Below, one piece after another: positions 8,416 to 15,898 of a stretch of DNA of 22,213 bases. The position numbers were made by a program, and so were the translations under genes. This stretch comes from Euryarchaeota archaeon UBA125. GTDB lineage: Archaea > Thermoplasmatota > Poseidoniia > Poseidoniales > Thalassarchaeaceae. The stretch's first letter is position 1. Each line of letters begins with the position of its first letter. The stretch covers positions 1 to 22,213 of the forward strand of contig DAPV01000055.1 in the NCBI GenBank assembly GCA_002502625.1, in the 5' to 3' direction. A model generated the notes under the pieces. The model was given only the letters and a program-made list of their open reading frames with translations. It was not told the DNA's origin and did not search any database.

Positions 8416-8589
8416 TCAGATCTCACGAGGAATGTATCTTCCACGTGGAATGTGCCTAAGACTTTGAAATCTGAAAAATATTAGCGTTCCAAACACACTC
8501 GTTGCAATCATTATCATTCCAGTGGCTGGGGAAATAATCCCAATCATCACTATCGACATCAGGGTGGCCAAGAAGGTACTTCCATACAT
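8416..8589 (-). CDS. Small ORF 1 of a minus-strand cluster (57 aa, two membrane helices)
   Basis: From the ATG at 8589 the product has two hydrophobic stretches, residues about 5-20 (TFLATLMSIVMIGIIS) and 23-40 (TGMIMIATSVFGTLIFF), followed by a basic tail (RFQSLRHIPRGRYIPREI). An in-frame TAA lies nine codons upstream, and the only ATG after it at the head of the hydrophobic stretch is 8589. There is no Shine-Dalgarno, but minus-strand CATAAAG is centred about 25 bases upstream, allowing a leaderless start. An alternative 64-aa ORF in another frame (8650-8456) overlaps it but is polar and looks non-coding. No family recognised. Confidence 0.5.
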   Translation of the reverse strand: MYGSTFLATLMSIVMIGIISPATGMIMIATSVFGTLIFFRFQSLRHIPRGRYIPREI

Positions 8590-8710
8590 GACATGCCATC
8601 GACGTAGTGTACTTTATGTCCTGTTTCACTCCATAAACCAAAAAACGCATACTGCGAGCAATTTAGATTATTCGAGTTGAAAAGTGAGGGGAATGCCGAA
8701 TCAGATTAAG

Positions 8711-8783
8711 CGCCGAGAGAGGGATTCGAACCCACGACCTGCGGATTAACAGTCCGCCGCTCCACCAGCTAAGCTATCTCGGC
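8711..8783 (-). tRNA. tRNA-Asn (anticodon GTT)
   Basis: 73 bases on the minus strand fold as a standard cloverleaf. The acceptor stem is GCCGAGA/TCTCGGC, with discriminator G as usual for Asn. The D arm is closed by GCTT/GAGC and contains GG. The anticodon stem is GCGGA/TCCGC with loop CTGTTAA, giving anticodon GTT. The T loop is TTCGAAT. The T stem GTGGG/CCCTC has a U-U mismatch at 50-64. CCA is not encoded and no intron is present. It lies 53 bases after the GMP synthase gene on the same strand and may be co-transcribed with it. Confidence 0.95.
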
Positions 8784-8836
8784 AACAACCCGACGACTAC
8801 CCTACCATTCATGAAGGAATCGGGTGATTACGATTT

Positions 8837-9781
8837 TCATTCCCACTCAATTGTACCCGGAGGTTTGTGAGTTATATCGTAAACAACTCGATTGACACTT
8901 CCCTTCAGTGCATTGGTTATCCTGGTCGAGGTAGCAGCCAGTACGTCGTGAGGAATTGGTGCATAATGAGCAGACATACCGTCTAAACTGTGAACTGCTC
9001 GAACAACTATTGTTTCTCCATGAACTCGAACATCCCCATGGACTCCAACACTACGAACAGGTAACAAAGCAGCAAAATATTGCCACGGAATGTCGCATTT
9101 ACCTTCTTCAGCAGCAGCACGAAGATCTTCTTCGACAATATGACATGCTTCCCTACAAGTTTCAACACGTTCAGGAGTTAATTCCCCAAGAACACGAACT
9201 GCAAGACCTGGACCAGGGAAAGGTTGTCTTTCAGAAGAAGGAATCTCTAGTACTCGTGCTATCGCTCGAACTTCGTCTTTGTAAAATTCTCTCAATGGTT
9301 CTACAATTATTAGATCAACATCTTCCGGTAGTCCCCCTACATTGTGATGTGATTTGATTGTATCACGAGAACCACCTCCTGACTCAATCCAGTCTGGTGC
9401 GATTGTTCCTTGAACAAGATACTTAGCGCCAATCAAAACTTGCTCTTCTTCAAAAACTCTGATGAATTGTTCGCCAATAACTTTTCTTTTCTCTTCCGGA
9501 TCAATTACTCCCTCTAGATGCTTGAAGAATCTTTCACTAGCGTCTACTACTTTCAGGTTCAAACCGTGTTCGTTAAGCATTTTTGATACTTCTTCAGTTT
9601 CATTCTTTCTCATGAATCCAGTGTCAACATATACACAATGTAGCATAGAACCAATGGCACGATTCGCTAAAACTGCAGCCACTGTGCTGTCAATACCCCC
9701 ACTACATGCTATGATTGCAGTATCATCAATCTTGGAGGTTAGAGCTTCTACTGCCTCATCGATTAACATCTGAGTGTCCAT
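8837..9781 (-). CDS. guaAb: GMP synthase subunit B (ATP-pyrophosphatase and dimerisation domain)
   Basis: 314 residues. The enzyme adenylates XMP and transfers ammonia to make GMP, the last step of guanine nucleotide synthesis. The PP-loop SGGIDS is at 27-32 after the hydrophobic strand TAIIAC. The C-terminal half has the GMP synthase dimerisation domain and ends HKPPGTIEWE, the expected C-terminus. There is no class I glutamine amidotransferase domain, so this is the split archaeal form; subunit A is not in the window. GGTGG four bases before ATG 9781 supports the start. The gene follows purE by eight bases, placing two purine genes in one transcript. Confidence 0.95.
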   Translation of the reverse strand: MDTQMLIDEAVEALTSKIDDTAIIACSGGIDSTVAAVLANRAIGSMLHCVYVDTGFMRKNETEEVSKMLNEHGLNLKVVDASERFFKHLEGVIDPEEKRKVIGEQFIRVFEEEQVLIGAKYLVQGTIAPDWIESGGGSRDTIKSHHNVGGLPEDVDLIIVEPLREFYKDEVRAIARVLEIPSSERQPFPGPGLAVRVLGELTPERVETCREACHIVEEDLRAAAEEGKCDIPWQYFAALLPVRSVGVHGDVRVHGETIVVRAVHSLDGMSAHYAPIPHDVLAATSTRITNALKGSVNRVVYDITHKPPGTIEWE

Positions 9782-9789
9782 AAGACCAC

Positions 9790-10326
9790 CTAAGCGCCAC
9801 GTTCTTCTTGTAGAGTTTGATCATCAGCAATAACTGCATTCGTCCTCATTTCCCTATATGCAACTACTGCATCTGCTATTGCATCGTTTGCAACTCCAAT
9901 AATCTGTAAAGCAAGTAATGCTGCATTGTCCCCTCTATCAACCCCCACAGTTGCAACAGGCATACCAGGAGGCATCTGAACAATACTCAGAAGACTATCA
10001 TACGGTACTTTGCTACCAACAGGGACACCAATAACAGGTTTAGGAGTCATTGAAGCAAGAACACCAGGAAGAGCTGCTGCTACTCCAGCCATCCCGATAT
10101 ACACCGTGCAACCATCTTCTTCAGCAACATCTACAATTCCATGAAGATAATCGGGAGAACGATGAGCGCTAGCAATTCGAATTTGATACTTTACTTCGAA
10201 TTCATCTAGTATTTTTGCTGCTTTTTCTGCTACCGGCATGTCCGACTTGCTACCTAGTACAATTGTGATGTCCATGTACCTGCGCATGGCAGTCGGTTCA
10301 AAGCGTTCACCGTTTGAACTAATCAT
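9790..10326 (-). CDS. purE: 5-(carboxyamino)imidazole ribonucleotide mutase / AIR carboxylase, PurE
   Basis: 178 residues, cytosolic. PurE forms CAIR in de novo purine synthesis. The nucleotide-binding GSKSDMPVAE is at 25-34 and the catalytic SAHRSP at 53-58; SIVQMPPGMPVATVG (114-128) and NAALLALQI follow. The segment that reads GGAAHLPG in typical bacterial class I enzymes is GVAAALPG here, without the His. No PurK is in the window, so whether it acts on N5-CAIR or directly on AIR plus CO2 cannot be told. The start at 10326 overlaps the end of tatC by eight bases (ATGATTAG). The conserved fold begins only at Met18 (10275), which is preceded by AGGT and is the main alternative start. Confidence 0.93.
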   Translation of the reverse strand: MISSNGERFEPTAMRRYMDITIVLGSKSDMPVAEKAAKILDEFEVKYQIRIASAHRSPDYLHGIVDVAEEDGCTVYIGMAGVAAALPGVLASMTPKPVIGVPVGSKVPYDSLLSIVQMPPGMPVATVGVDRGDNAALLALQIIGVANDAIADAVVAYREMRTNAVIADDQTLQEERGA

Positions 10327-11080
10327 TGGAAAATATCGAATCTAGTATCAAAGTGCCTTCCATTAGCACGATTACAGGTAAAGCAACCAAAAGTAAGGAT
10401 AATGGATCAGGGGGGCTAACAAATGCAGAAAATGCGACAGTTACAAACCAAATTTCACGACGTCTGGAAGAGATAGATTCTCTACTAACTAATTCTCTTC
10501 TTAGAAGTGCTAGAATAACTAATGGAGTTTGGAAAACAAGTACACTAGCTCCGGTCAACGATACGATGAAACCCGCCCAAGCTTCTAACTGCCAAGTAGT
10601 AGTAAGACCTACTGATTCAGCATCAGAAGTAAGATATTCTAACAACAGCGGTATCACAAATTCAAACGAATAGAATACTCCCAATGCAGACAATCCAAGC
10701 ATTGAGAAAAATACAACAATCGCAGTACCAACATGAGGCTGAATAGTCACTGAAAGATCTGATGCAGATTCTCGTAAAGATTCTACTCTTCTTCCACGTA
10801 GGAGAACATCAATAGAAAGGACAATTACTATTGCTGTTAAAGCAAGATAACCAGCTATTCTCAATCGTAAAAGAACCACTTCAAGAGGATGTAGTACAAC
10901 CACCTTAGCCCCATCAGGTAGAAATGATGAAGAAAGTAACCATTGAACTCCCTCTCCAGCAAGTATGTATCCTATAGAAATACAAACAATACCAACCATT
11001 GCAAGAAGACCTATTCTAACTCTGATTTGCTCACCTAATATGCGTAGAACCTCGAAGGGTTCTTCTTGATGGGAGCGCAT
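10319..11080 (-). CDS. tatC: Sec-independent protein translocase TatC (divergent)
   Basis: 253 residues with six hydrophobic segments, the expected count and length for TatC, which recognises twin-arginine signal peptides of folded proteins. Recognisable family features, in order: a cytoplasmic N-terminus ending in a basic EQIRVRIG stretch; HPLEVVLLRLRIA (the P-x-E motif after the first external loop); FYSFEFVIPLLLEY in the centre; FQTPLVILALLRREL; and VSPPDPLSLLLVALPVIVLMEG, matching the conserved PPD helix and final glutamate. The usual N-terminal HLxELRxR motif is weak. No tatA/tatB is in the window. GGAGG about ten bases before the ATG at 11080 supports the start. Its neighbours are the duplicated membrane protein upstream and purE, which overlaps its end. 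Confidence 0.85.
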   Translation of the reverse strand: MRSHQEEPFEVLRILGEQIRVRIGLLAMVGIVCISIGYILAGEGVQWLLSSSFLPDGAKVVVLHPLEVVLLRLRIAGYLALTAIVIVLSIDVLLRGRRVESLRESASDLSVTIQPHVGTAIVVFFSMLGLSALGVFYSFEFVIPLLLEYLTSDAESVGLTTTWQLEAWAGFIVSLTGASVLVFQTPLVILALLRRELVSRESISSRRREIWFVTVAFSAFVSPPDPLSLLLVALPVIVLMEGTLILDSIFSND

Positions 11081-11121
11081 AGAAGAATTGCCTCCTTATT
11101 TCAGCATAATTAGTTTCAAAA

Positions 11122-12807
11122 TTAGAATTTAGGCATATCAGGAAGTTCGACATCATCTTTTCTTTCCTTAGGCCTTTCAGCGTTTGGCCTACCTGTCATC
11201 TCAGGCATATCTGGAAGCGGTTCGTGTTCTCGTTGTCCATCTTTAGTTAGCTTTTGTGGAGGAACTTCAGATTCAGGCGTCTCAATCTTCTGACCTCTTT
11301 TCTCACCTTTACGTTCTGGACTCTTTGGAGTGGTGATTTCTTCGTTTTTCTTAGATTCTTTAAGAGGGTCTTCCCCCCCGATTCTTACATTTCTAGAATC
11401 AGAATCAAGACCTGTTGCAGTAACCTTAGGACCTACTGGGACACCATTAATCATCCATCTTCCAGTCTTTGGATCTAATTCCGCAGTAGCAGGAAGACTC
11501 GTTGGCCTAACAGACATTTCTCCTGAAATACTAGGAGTAGCCCTACTAGGAATTGAAACATCTTCAATTTCTTGTTCAATGATATCAGATTCAATATCTT
11601 CATCTTCAGAAATATCTACTTCTTGAACTTCAACCTCCTTAATGGAAGACTTAGTTTCTTCATCTTCAGAAATATCTACTTCATTCTCTTTTACCTCGAT
11701 TATAGGAGAAGGCTCTTCACCCCCCAAGGAGGATTCATTTTCCAGCAATAATTCTGTAGAAGATTCATCGGGAGATTCAATTCCTAAAAGTGTTGAGGCA
11801 TCTGGAATAAATTCCTCATGAACATCTTTTTCTATCGCATTAACATCATCCTTATCCAAATGTAATTTCGCTTCTTCTTTAGGGGCCTCTATCACAAATT
11901 CTGGACCAGACGATTCTCCATCTTCATGAATTAAAATTTCATCTTCGACCATATCTCCCATAACAGCTGACGGAGAAGAAGTAATACTCGACTCAACGAT
12001 CTTGTCCATCTCGCCTAGTGCAGAGTCAACTGTTTCAGAGTCAACCCTCTGTGCTTCTCCCAAAACTGATGCAATAACTTCAGCAGCAAGAGGATTGATT
12101 ACTCTGTCATTTGATCTACCAACAGGGGGTAATTCCGACTGGATTTCTTCTGATTGAGACGGTTTAGGCCTTATTGAAAATGCTAATGGAGTAATGAAAA
12201 CTATTATCCAAATCATGATGATTTCTTGAGTTCCTATCATTGCTGCTTGAGACCATGTAGGTCCACTCGGGTCCATTCCAAGAAGTCGAGCAATAGCATA
12301 AATTGGATGAATCTTCATTCCACCTTGATTGAAAAGAAAACCAGGGAAGACACCTATCATGCTATTGAAAATAAATAATAATGATGTACTGAAGAGGAGT
12401 ATTCTAGACAATAAAATCGTGATACCACTAGACTGATTTTCTACTGCTACCTTAGCAACGGTTCCGGCCTCCATTGCTTCTGCCTGTTCTGACAAACTAG
12501 CTGTTTTTGGCATTTCAAAAACGGGTATCTTACGAAGTCCTATTCTAGCAATCGTTATAAAAATAGGGAGAAGAATTAGTTGAATATTTTCTTGAAGTGT
12601 AATTACTCCTGATTCAGAATATGCTGCAGCAGAAAATTGCAACCCTAACAAATTTGAAATGTAATAATGAAGATGGAATTTCATAGGTACTACACCAGAA
12701 ATTACTGCTGGAAATAACCCTAACCATGAATTCATTAGAAGTGAAAGAATAAGCAACACTGAAACGGCACTTGCCATGAAACCAACTCGTGGAGCAACGC
12801 GTGACAT
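11122..12807 (-). CDS. Membrane protein with duplicated two-helix unit and long acidic cytoplasmic tail
   Basis: 561 residues from ATG 12807; a TTG nine codons upstream is open but has no ribosome site. Residues about 8-225 hold four hydrophobic helices built from two copies of one unit, with NSWLGLFP...MKFH...LLGL and NSMIGVFP...MKIH...LLGM exactly 122 residues apart. The remaining 335 residues are acidic and low in complexity (Glu, Ser, Asp), with EVDISEDE occurring twice, then a short folded-looking patch around LDPKTGRWMINGVPVGP, a basic stretch, and LPDMP twice near the end. No family recognised. It sits 41 bases upstream of tatC and 38 bases after the DRG gene on the same strand. A Tat link is possible from position only; there is no TatA/B-like sequence. 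Confidence 0.8.
   Translation of the reverse strand: MSRVAPRVGFMASAVSVLLILSLLMNSWLGLFPAVISGVVPMKFHLHYYISNLLGLQFSAAAYSESGVITLQENIQLILLPIFITIARIGLRKIPVFEMPKTASLSEQAEAMEAGTVAKVAVENQSSGITILLSRILLFSTSLLFIFNSMIGVFPGFLFNQGGMKIHPIYAIARLLGMDPSGPTWSQAAMIGTQEIIMIWIIVFITPLAFSIRPKPSQSEEIQSELPPVGRSNDRVINPLAAEVIASVLGEAQRVDSETVDSALGEMDKIVESSITSSPSAVMGDMVEDEILIHEDGESSGPEFVIEAPKEEAKLHLDKDDVNAIEKDVHEEFIPDASTLLGIESPDESSTELLLENESSLGGEEPSPIIEVKENEVDISEDEETKSSIKEVEVQEVDISEDEDIESDIIEQEIEDVSIPSRATPSISGEMSVRPTSLPATAELDPKTGRWMINGVPVGPKVTATGLDSDSRNVRIGGEDPLKESKKNEEITTPKSPERKGEKRGQKIETPESEVPPQKLTKDGQREHEPLPDMPEMTGRPNAERPKERKDDVELPDMPKF
11597..11682 (-). repeat. 26-base direct repeat, 60-base period, inside the acidic tail
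   Basis: Bases 11597-11622 and 11657-11682 are identical and in the same frame, both encoding EVDISEDE in the cytoplasmic tail of the membrane protein. This is a recent in-frame duplication within a low-complexity region. Confidence 0.8.
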
Positions 12808-12838
12808 GGTGAGGCCTCTGTACTGAGCACCCAAGGAG

Positions 12839-12856
12839 GGTCATTTAACGATGACC
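12839..12856. promoter_or_regulatory. Inverted repeat before the duplicated membrane protein gene
   Basis: GGTCAT-TTAACG-ATGACC is a perfect 6-bp inverted repeat with a 6-base spacer. It lies in the gap between the end of the DRG gene and ATG 12807, on the upstream side of the membrane protein-tatC-purE-guaAb run. It could be an operator or a short hairpin. There is no T run that would make it a clear terminator. Confidence 0.3.
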
Positions 12857-12872
12857 GCTAAACTAAGTTTAA

Positions 12873-13988
12873 TCATCGACGGACAATTATCGATAAAACA
12901 TCACCATCTTTCAACAAATGATCCAATCCAACTCTTTGCCAGTCAAACTTAGCAGATGGGCCTTTGACGCGAGCATAACGGAATTTACGAACAAAATCTC
13001 GATGTAGTTTTTCACAAACATGACGAACTGTGCTTGTGTCCTTAATTATCAGAGGCTCTGCCATATCTGCATCTTCACCTTGGGGTTTGAGAAATACTCT
13101 CATGAATCTTAAATGTTCAAAAATGAAATCTTTCATTTCTTCGATACCTTGTCCTGTCTTTGCAGAAACAGGTAATATCGGCCAATTGTCTGGAACCATT
13201 TCTCTTGTTCGTGCCATATCTTGTTCAGATGCCAAATCTACCTTGTTGATTACAACTACAGCACTGGAATAGATACAGTTTCCTGAAAGTGTATCGACAA
13301 TGTGATCATGTGTGGACACACTACGCATTGTCACCTCTGCTGAAACTATTCCATACGACCTTACTATTTCTTGTACATCTTCAAATTCTACATCAGGCTG
13401 TTCACATGTGGAACGAACTACAATTCCGCCCCTTCCTGTTCGATTAATGAAAACCTGAGGTTTCGATTCATTCAATCTCATTCCAGAACGAGTTAATTCA
13501 GCATCTAAGATATTGAAATGAGAATCTTGGAATGGATCAACAACATACAATACCATATCAGAAGAACGAATTACATTAAGAATCTCTTTACCCCTTCCTT
13601 TTCCATCAGCAGCGCCTTTAATCAATCCAGGAAGGTCCAGGATCTGAATCTTTGCTCCATTATGTTCCAATAATCCAGGAATACATGTTAGGGTAGTAAA
13701 GGCGAAGGATCCCGTCTCAGAATCGACCCCTGTTAGTTGACTAATCAAACTTGACTTACCAACACTCGGAAAACCTACAAGTGCAACAGATGCATCACCT
13801 GACTTCTTCACCTCAAAACCGTCACTTCCCCCACTAGATTTAGAATGTGCTGCAGCCTTTTCTTCTTTCGCTTTTAATGCAGCAATCTTGGCTTTTAATT
13901 TACCAATATGGGCATTAGTCGCCTTATTCTTCTGGGTCTTGAGAATCTCTTCTTCAAGGGAAGCGATTTGTTCACGAATCGTCGCCAT
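12873..13988 (-). CDS. DRG-family GTP-binding protein with TGS domain
   Basis: 371 residues. A basic coiled-coil N-terminus (1-50) precedes an Obg/DRG-type G domain: P-loop GFPSVGKSS at 72-80, switch II DLPG at 118-121, NKVD at 248-251 and SAK at 275-277. An insertion between G3 and G4 (about 165-235) is typical of DRG proteins. A TGS domain occupies about 300-371, ending DGDVLSIIVRR. DRG proteins are ribosome-associated GTPases conserved in Archaea and Eukaryotes and thought to assist translation. The GAGG four bases before the ATG supports the start. The gene is divergent from the plus-strand gene at 14100 and heads the long minus-strand run. Confidence 0.95.
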   Translation of the reverse strand: MATIREQIASLEEEILKTQKNKATNAHIGKLKAKIAALKAKEEKAAAHSKSSGGSDGFEVKKSGDASVALVGFPSVGKSSLISQLTGVDSETGSFAFTTLTCIPGLLEHNGAKIQILDLPGLIKGAADGKGRGKEILNVIRSSDMVLYVVDPFQDSHFNILDAELTRSGMRLNESKPQVFINRTGRGGIVVRSTCEQPDVEFEDVQEIVRSYGIVSAEVTMRSVSTHDHIVDTLSGNCIYSSAVVVINKVDLASEQDMARTREMVPDNWPILPVSAKTGQGIEEMKDFIFEHLRFMRVFLKPQGEDADMAEPLIIKDTSTVRHVCEKLHRDFVRKFRYARVKGPSAKFDWQRVGLDHLLKDGDVLSIIVRR

Positions 13989-14099
13989 TTTCCCTCGGCC
14001 CCCCTTTCAACACGTAACGCTCTCAACGACTACTCTTCAATCCCGCGTCCTAGAGCGAGGTTTCATCCCCAACTAGTCAAACGGACCAAAGAGGATGAC

Positions 14100-14819
14100 A
14101 TGCCGGACCTGCAGATTCGCTTGGTTGATGTCGAGAGGTGGCACAGATTAGCTACTATGACATTCCCAGAAATGATTGAAGGAATGGAAAAACAAAATCT
14201 TAGAGAGACTAGACCATTACTAAATCCTCATCTAGAACGTAGTTTTACTGCAGATCTTGAGGGTGACTTTCTTCAATGGACAGATAAATGGTCAAAAGAA
14301 GTTGGAGATGGAATGATTGTAGAAGAATTAACAATTGCAGTCGACCGAAAAATGTTAGGAATAGAAGATGCATGTGAACCTTTATCCATTTTATCACAAT
14401 GGTGCAGTACAGGAGAATGGGCAGCTTGGGAAGCAAGAGTTCTATTGTACGTTGAACCTCAACTAGATTCAGAACTATCGGATGCCGAAGAATTGTATAG
14501 AGAACATGTCTGGAAAACAGCGCTTAACAAAATAGGATTGACTGACAAAGCATCATACGTCGAGTCTGTTATTCTTGACTGGATGGCAAGAAGAGAGGCA
14601 TTAGGAGAAACAATGGATGAAACAAAAGATCCACTAATAATTTCAACAATGCAGGCGCATGAAAGAGCATCTAAAGAATTACATGAAATTGCTTTTCAAT
14701 TGAGAAAAAATGAATATCTGATTGCCCTAATCGGACGAGAATGGTTAGAACCTCAAAGATGGGGGCAAGGCAAATGGAACTTAGGCAGAATATTGTATGA
14801 CGGATGGCCAGAGGTATGA
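14100..14819 (+). CDS. Unrecognised soluble protein coupled to NMN adenylyltransferase
   Basis: 239 residues from ATG 14100, chosen because GAGG lies five bases upstream; the open frame runs further back but only by overlapping the divergent DRG gene. The sequence is mostly alpha-helical, rich in Glu, Trp and Leu, with no membrane segment or signal peptide. Trp-containing patches include FLQWTDKW, SQWCSTGEWAAWEARVLL and the C-terminal EWLEPQRWGQGKW. No metal-binding or nucleotide-binding motif is obvious and no family is recognised. Its stop codon overlaps the next start in ATGA, so the two genes are probably translated together and may work together. Confidence 0.8.
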   Translation: MPDLQIRLVDVERWHRLATMTFPEMIEGMEKQNLRETRPLLNPHLERSFTADLEGDFLQWTDKWSKEVGDGMIVEELTIAVDRKMLGIEDACEPLSILSQWCSTGEWAAWEARVLLYVEPQLDSELSDAEELYREHVWKTALNKIGLTDKASYVESVILDWMARREALGETMDETKDPLIISTMQAHERASKELHEIAFQLRKNEYLIALIGREWLEPQRWGQGKWNLGRILYDGWPEV

Positions 14820-15385
14820 ATATGAAGCCTGCGTTGATAGTTTTGGGACGGTTTCAACCATTCCATAACGGACATGCTGCTTTAATCAATGAAGCAATAT
14901 TTTACCTTGAAAATAATAAATCGGACCTACCTTTACGAATTTGTATTGGTTCGTCATCTATAGAACAATCTCTGAATAATCCTTGGGATGTTGAAGAACG
15001 AGAGAAAATGATCCGAGTTTGGTTAGGACAAATAGATGCTGAAATTGTTCATGTTCCCGATTTAGGCGACCCCCCTAATTATGTACGCCATGCTGAAAAG
15101 TTTCACGGGCCTCCGGGAACTATTTTTACAACTGATAATGGAACTGCTGATCTTTATGCAGCAGCAGGTTGGGATACAATAACTAGTGATTTAATCAATA
15201 GAAATGATTGGCAAGGATGGAGGGTTAGAGCGACTATTCAGATGATGTCAACAATTTCAGATATTCAAGGAATTAGAACTGTGTTGAATCAAAATATTCC
15301 AGAACAGGTAGTGGATTGGTTGATAGAAAATGATGCTATCAAACGACTAGCATTCATGGGAATGGGAGGAGAACCTGTAGGATGA
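14816..15385 (+). CDS. nadM: Nicotinamide-nucleotide adenylyltransferase, archaeal type
   Basis: 189 residues from ATG 14816, which overlaps the preceding stop; ATG 14822 is an equally possible start. It joins NMN and ATP to make NAD. The nucleotidyltransferase signature GRFQPFHNGH is at residues 11-20 (HxGH motif), followed by an ICIGSSS strand-loop. Length and N-terminus match archaeal NMNAT. The C-terminal motif, usually SGTxIR in this superfamily, is altered to a WRVRATI context. The final 20 residues (FMGMGGEPVG) are a poorly conserved tail. Its stop codon directly abuts the stop of the convergent minus-strand gene, with no bases between. Confidence 0.9.
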   Translation: MNMKPALIVLGRFQPFHNGHAALINEAIFYLENNKSDLPLRICIGSSSIEQSLNNPWDVEEREKMIRVWLGQIDAEIVHVPDLGDPPNYVRHAEKFHGPPGTIFTTDNGTADLYAAAGWDTITSDLINRNDWQGWRVRATIQMMSTISDIQGIRTVLNQNIPEQVVDWLIENDAIKRLAFMGMGGEPVG

Positions 15386-15898
15386 CTAAGAACAAGCATT
15401 TCCTGCAACAGTGTTTTCAATTAATCTGTCTCTGATCTCTTCAATTCTTTCCCCATTAACACCTACATCGCTAATTCCACTTCGAGATTCAGAATGGACC
15501 CAAACAACCACGTCTTGACCATCACATTCTGCATGAAAAAATACATCGTCAGCAAACCGGATCAAATTTGTTTTTACTACAATGTGAAGTTCCATTTCTA
15601 CTCCTTCATTTCTGTATACTTCTTTTGCAAGTGAATTCTCTGATATCCATGAATCAATAGCATTTGATATCGACAAAATTGAGGTATTAGAAAATCTCAA
15701 CTCACTTTCACCAGTAGAACGATGAGGGTTCGGGGCTATACGGGAACACTTGTACAGTGAATCATCACAAGATGTTGGAAATTCATCAGACTCAGGCTGA
15801 TTAACTACATTCGCAATCTGAACTGCACCTACTATCGAAGGATAAAGAAGGAGGAAAATAGCACCATAGACAACAACTGAACTTCTACTGACTCTCAT
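15386..15898 (-). CDS. DUF1499-like membrane-anchored protein
   Basis: 170 residues. N-terminal MRVSRSSVVVYGAIFLLLYP is a signal peptide or anchor helix (about 7-26). Next comes a Cys-containing segment (SCDDSLYKCSRIAPNPHRS) and a mixed alpha/beta domain ending DDVFFHAECDG, VVVWVHSESRSG, ISDVGVNGERIEEIRDRL. This C-terminal pattern (DD-x-F, strand, R-S-x-S-R-x-G-x-S-D-x-G-x-N-x-x-R-I) is the hallmark of DUF1499, whose function is not known. Here the Arg before S-x-S-R is His. It starts 14 bases inside the end of grpE, so the two are translationally coupled. It probably faces the outside of the membrane. Confidence 0.75.
   Translation of the reverse strand: MRVSRSSVVVYGAIFLLLYPSIVGAVQIANVVNQPESDEFPTSCDDSLYKCSRIAPNPHRSTGESELRFSNTSILSISNAIDSWISENSLAKEVYRNEGVEMELHIVVKTNLIRFADDVFFHAECDGQDVVVWVHSESRSGISDVGVNGERIEEIRDRLIENTVAGNACS

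Noticed and set aside
8456..8650. 64-codon minus-strand ORF overlapping the first small ORF
   Set aside because: Its product is polar with scattered Trp, Asp and Cys and no recognisable pattern, while the overlapping frame gives a coherent two-helix membrane protein with the expected basic tail. It remains a weak alternative.
8590..8710. Possible small RNA between the small-ORF cluster and tRNA-Asn
   Set aside because: No stable stem, T run or recognisable RNA motif was seen in these 121 bases.
8784..8836. CCCGA/TCGGG complementary segments after the GMP synthase gene
   Set aside because: The arms are short and widely spaced with no T run, so neither a terminator nor an RNA element can be supported.
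12808..12834. TTG start for the duplicated membrane protein
   Set aside because: No ribosome site precedes it, and the membrane helix begins soon after the ATG at 12807.
13908..14099. Upstream extension of the 14100 gene
   Set aside because: It would run through the divergent DRG gene and its upstream region; the GAGG site before 14100 gives a better start.
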